A DNA stretch of 5,314 nt from positions 1 to 5,314 of the forward strand of contig CANRIY010000111.1 of assembly GCA_947630775.1 (NCBI GenBank). Reading direction: 5' to 3'. Source of the DNA: an uncultured Clostridia bacterium. Lineage in GTDB: Bacteria; Bacillota; Clostridia; Christensenellales; Borkfalkiaceae. Numbering within the stretch: the first letter of the stretch is position 1; every line of letters begins with the position of its first letter. The notes below the pieces were generated by a model that saw only the letters and a list, made by a program, of their open reading frames with translations, did no database searches and was not told the DNA's origin. The position numbers were made by a program, and so were the translations under genes. This document shows, one piece after another, positions 5,044 through 5,314 of the stretch.

Positions 5044-5119
5044 GGGGATATGGCTCAGTTGGTAGAGCGCTGCGTTCGCAACGCAGAGGCCACGAGTTCG
5101 AGTCTCGTTATCTCCACCA
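5044..5119 (+). tRNA. tRNA-Ala, anticodon CGC
   Basis: A 76-nt cloverleaf with encoded CCA. Acceptor GGGGATA pairs with TATCTCC, again with G3:U70. The D arm is GCTC-AGTTGGTA-GAGC. The anticodon arm is CTGCG-TTCGCAA-CGCAG, with anticodon CGC reading GCG only. The T arm is ACGAG-TTCGAGT-CTCGT, nearly the same as in tRNA-Ala(GGC). It is a single-gene unit, divergent from the other two tRNAs. Confidence 0.97.
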
Positions 5120-5123
5120 ACCA

Positions 5124-5171
5124 AACACACTTCCGCACTGTCAATCGGCAACGCACGGGAGTGTGTTTTTT
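5124..5171 (+). terminator. Intrinsic terminator after tRNA-Ala(CGC)
   Basis: AACACACTTCCG (5124-5135) pairs with CGGGAGTGTGTT (5156-5167): 12 pairs with one wobble, a 20-nt loop, then a run of six T (5166-5171). It starts 4 nt after the tRNA 3' end. The loop is longer than usual, but the stem and T run are convincing. Confidence 0.85.
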
Positions 5172-5185
5172 CGTGCTTGCAAGAA

Positions 5186-5216
5186 AGACCCCTGCATCGT
5201 CAGGGGTCTATTTTCT
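5186..5216. terminator. Bidirectional terminator between convergent genes
   Basis: AGACCCCTG (5186-5194) and CAGGGGTCT (5201-5209) form a perfect 9-bp stem with a 6-nt loop. The plus strand continues ATTTTCT and the minus strand TTCTTGC. It would back up the tRNA terminator on one strand and end the minus-strand gene on the other. Confidence 0.8.
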
Positions 5217-5314
5217 GCCCGACCCGTCGGAAAGCTTCTGACTTTTCAGGAATACTTTCGCCGAAATCCGTGCCGAACGCATATCCTACGTGTACGAAAC
5301 GGGGAATTTGGGGA
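5200..5314 (-). CDS. C-terminal end of an unrecognised minus-strand protein (5' end beyond window)
   Basis: From the right edge, the minus-strand frame starting at 5313 is open for 37 codons and ends in TGA at 5200-5202. The translated end contains FVHVGYAFGTDFGE and finishes RRVGQKIDP. The mix of acidic, basic and hydrophobic residues looks like real protein, and the stop falls directly within the terminator hairpin, as expected for a gene end. A second frame stops earlier, at codon 23, after an Arg-rich stretch and is less likely. I do not recognise the family. The gene would be convergent with tRNA-Ala(CGC). The stretch is too short for certainty. Confidence 0.5.
   Translation of the reverse strand, partial: PQIPRFVHVGYAFGTDFGESIPEKSEAFRRVGQKIDP

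Noticed and set aside
4853..5241. Two plus-strand open frames of 70 and 63 codons
   Set aside because: They overlap the tRNA promoters, tRNA-Ala(CGC) and its terminator.

Overview
This window looks like chromosome from a Gram-positive, probably gut-dwelling, Clostridia-type bacterium. This is an inference from several things seen together: a Gram-positive-style lipoprotein with InlB/Flg_new-like beta modules, strong AAGGAG ribosome binding and TTGACA/TAAAAT promoters, tRNA genes with encoded CCA, moderately GC-rich coding DNA beside AT-rich promoter gaps, and intergenic palindromes of the kind scattered through gut Clostridia genomes. I cannot name a species.

Layout. (1) Positions 3766 down to 1, minus strand: one very long open frame, 1,255 codons and still open at the left edge. 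It encodes a surface lipoprotein with a lipobox Cys at residue 26, about eleven degenerate 75-100-residue beta modules and a different C-terminal region. Its stop lies outside the window. The four long plus-strand open frames opposite it are codon-aligned shadows. It has a clear promoter, ribosome binding site and short leader. (2) About 3960-4610: no credible gene. This stretch is a mosaic of GC-rich palindromic repeats, including a diverged direct-repeat pair with compensatory stem changes and a 204-bp element with imperfect terminal inverted repeats. (3) About 4614-4847, minus strand: tRNA-Val(CAC) then tRNA-Ala(GGC), with a strong promoter and an intrinsic terminator; an inverted copy of the tRNA-Ala 3' end lies just beyond. 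(4) 4996-5171, plus strand: a single tRNA-Ala(CGC) with its own promoter and terminator, divergent from the first tRNA unit. (5) Right edge: the probable last 37 codons of a minus-strand gene, converging on the tRNA and ending inside a bidirectional terminator hairpin.

How the parts work together: the lipoprotein is probably a monocistronic surface protein. The tRNAs are independent housekeeping units; all three read C- or G-ending codons (GUG, GCC, GCG), which suits the coding style here. I see no defence system, CRISPR array, transposase, rRNA or riboswitch. The most unusual material is the palindrome mosaic and the inverted tRNA-end copy, not a new protein system.
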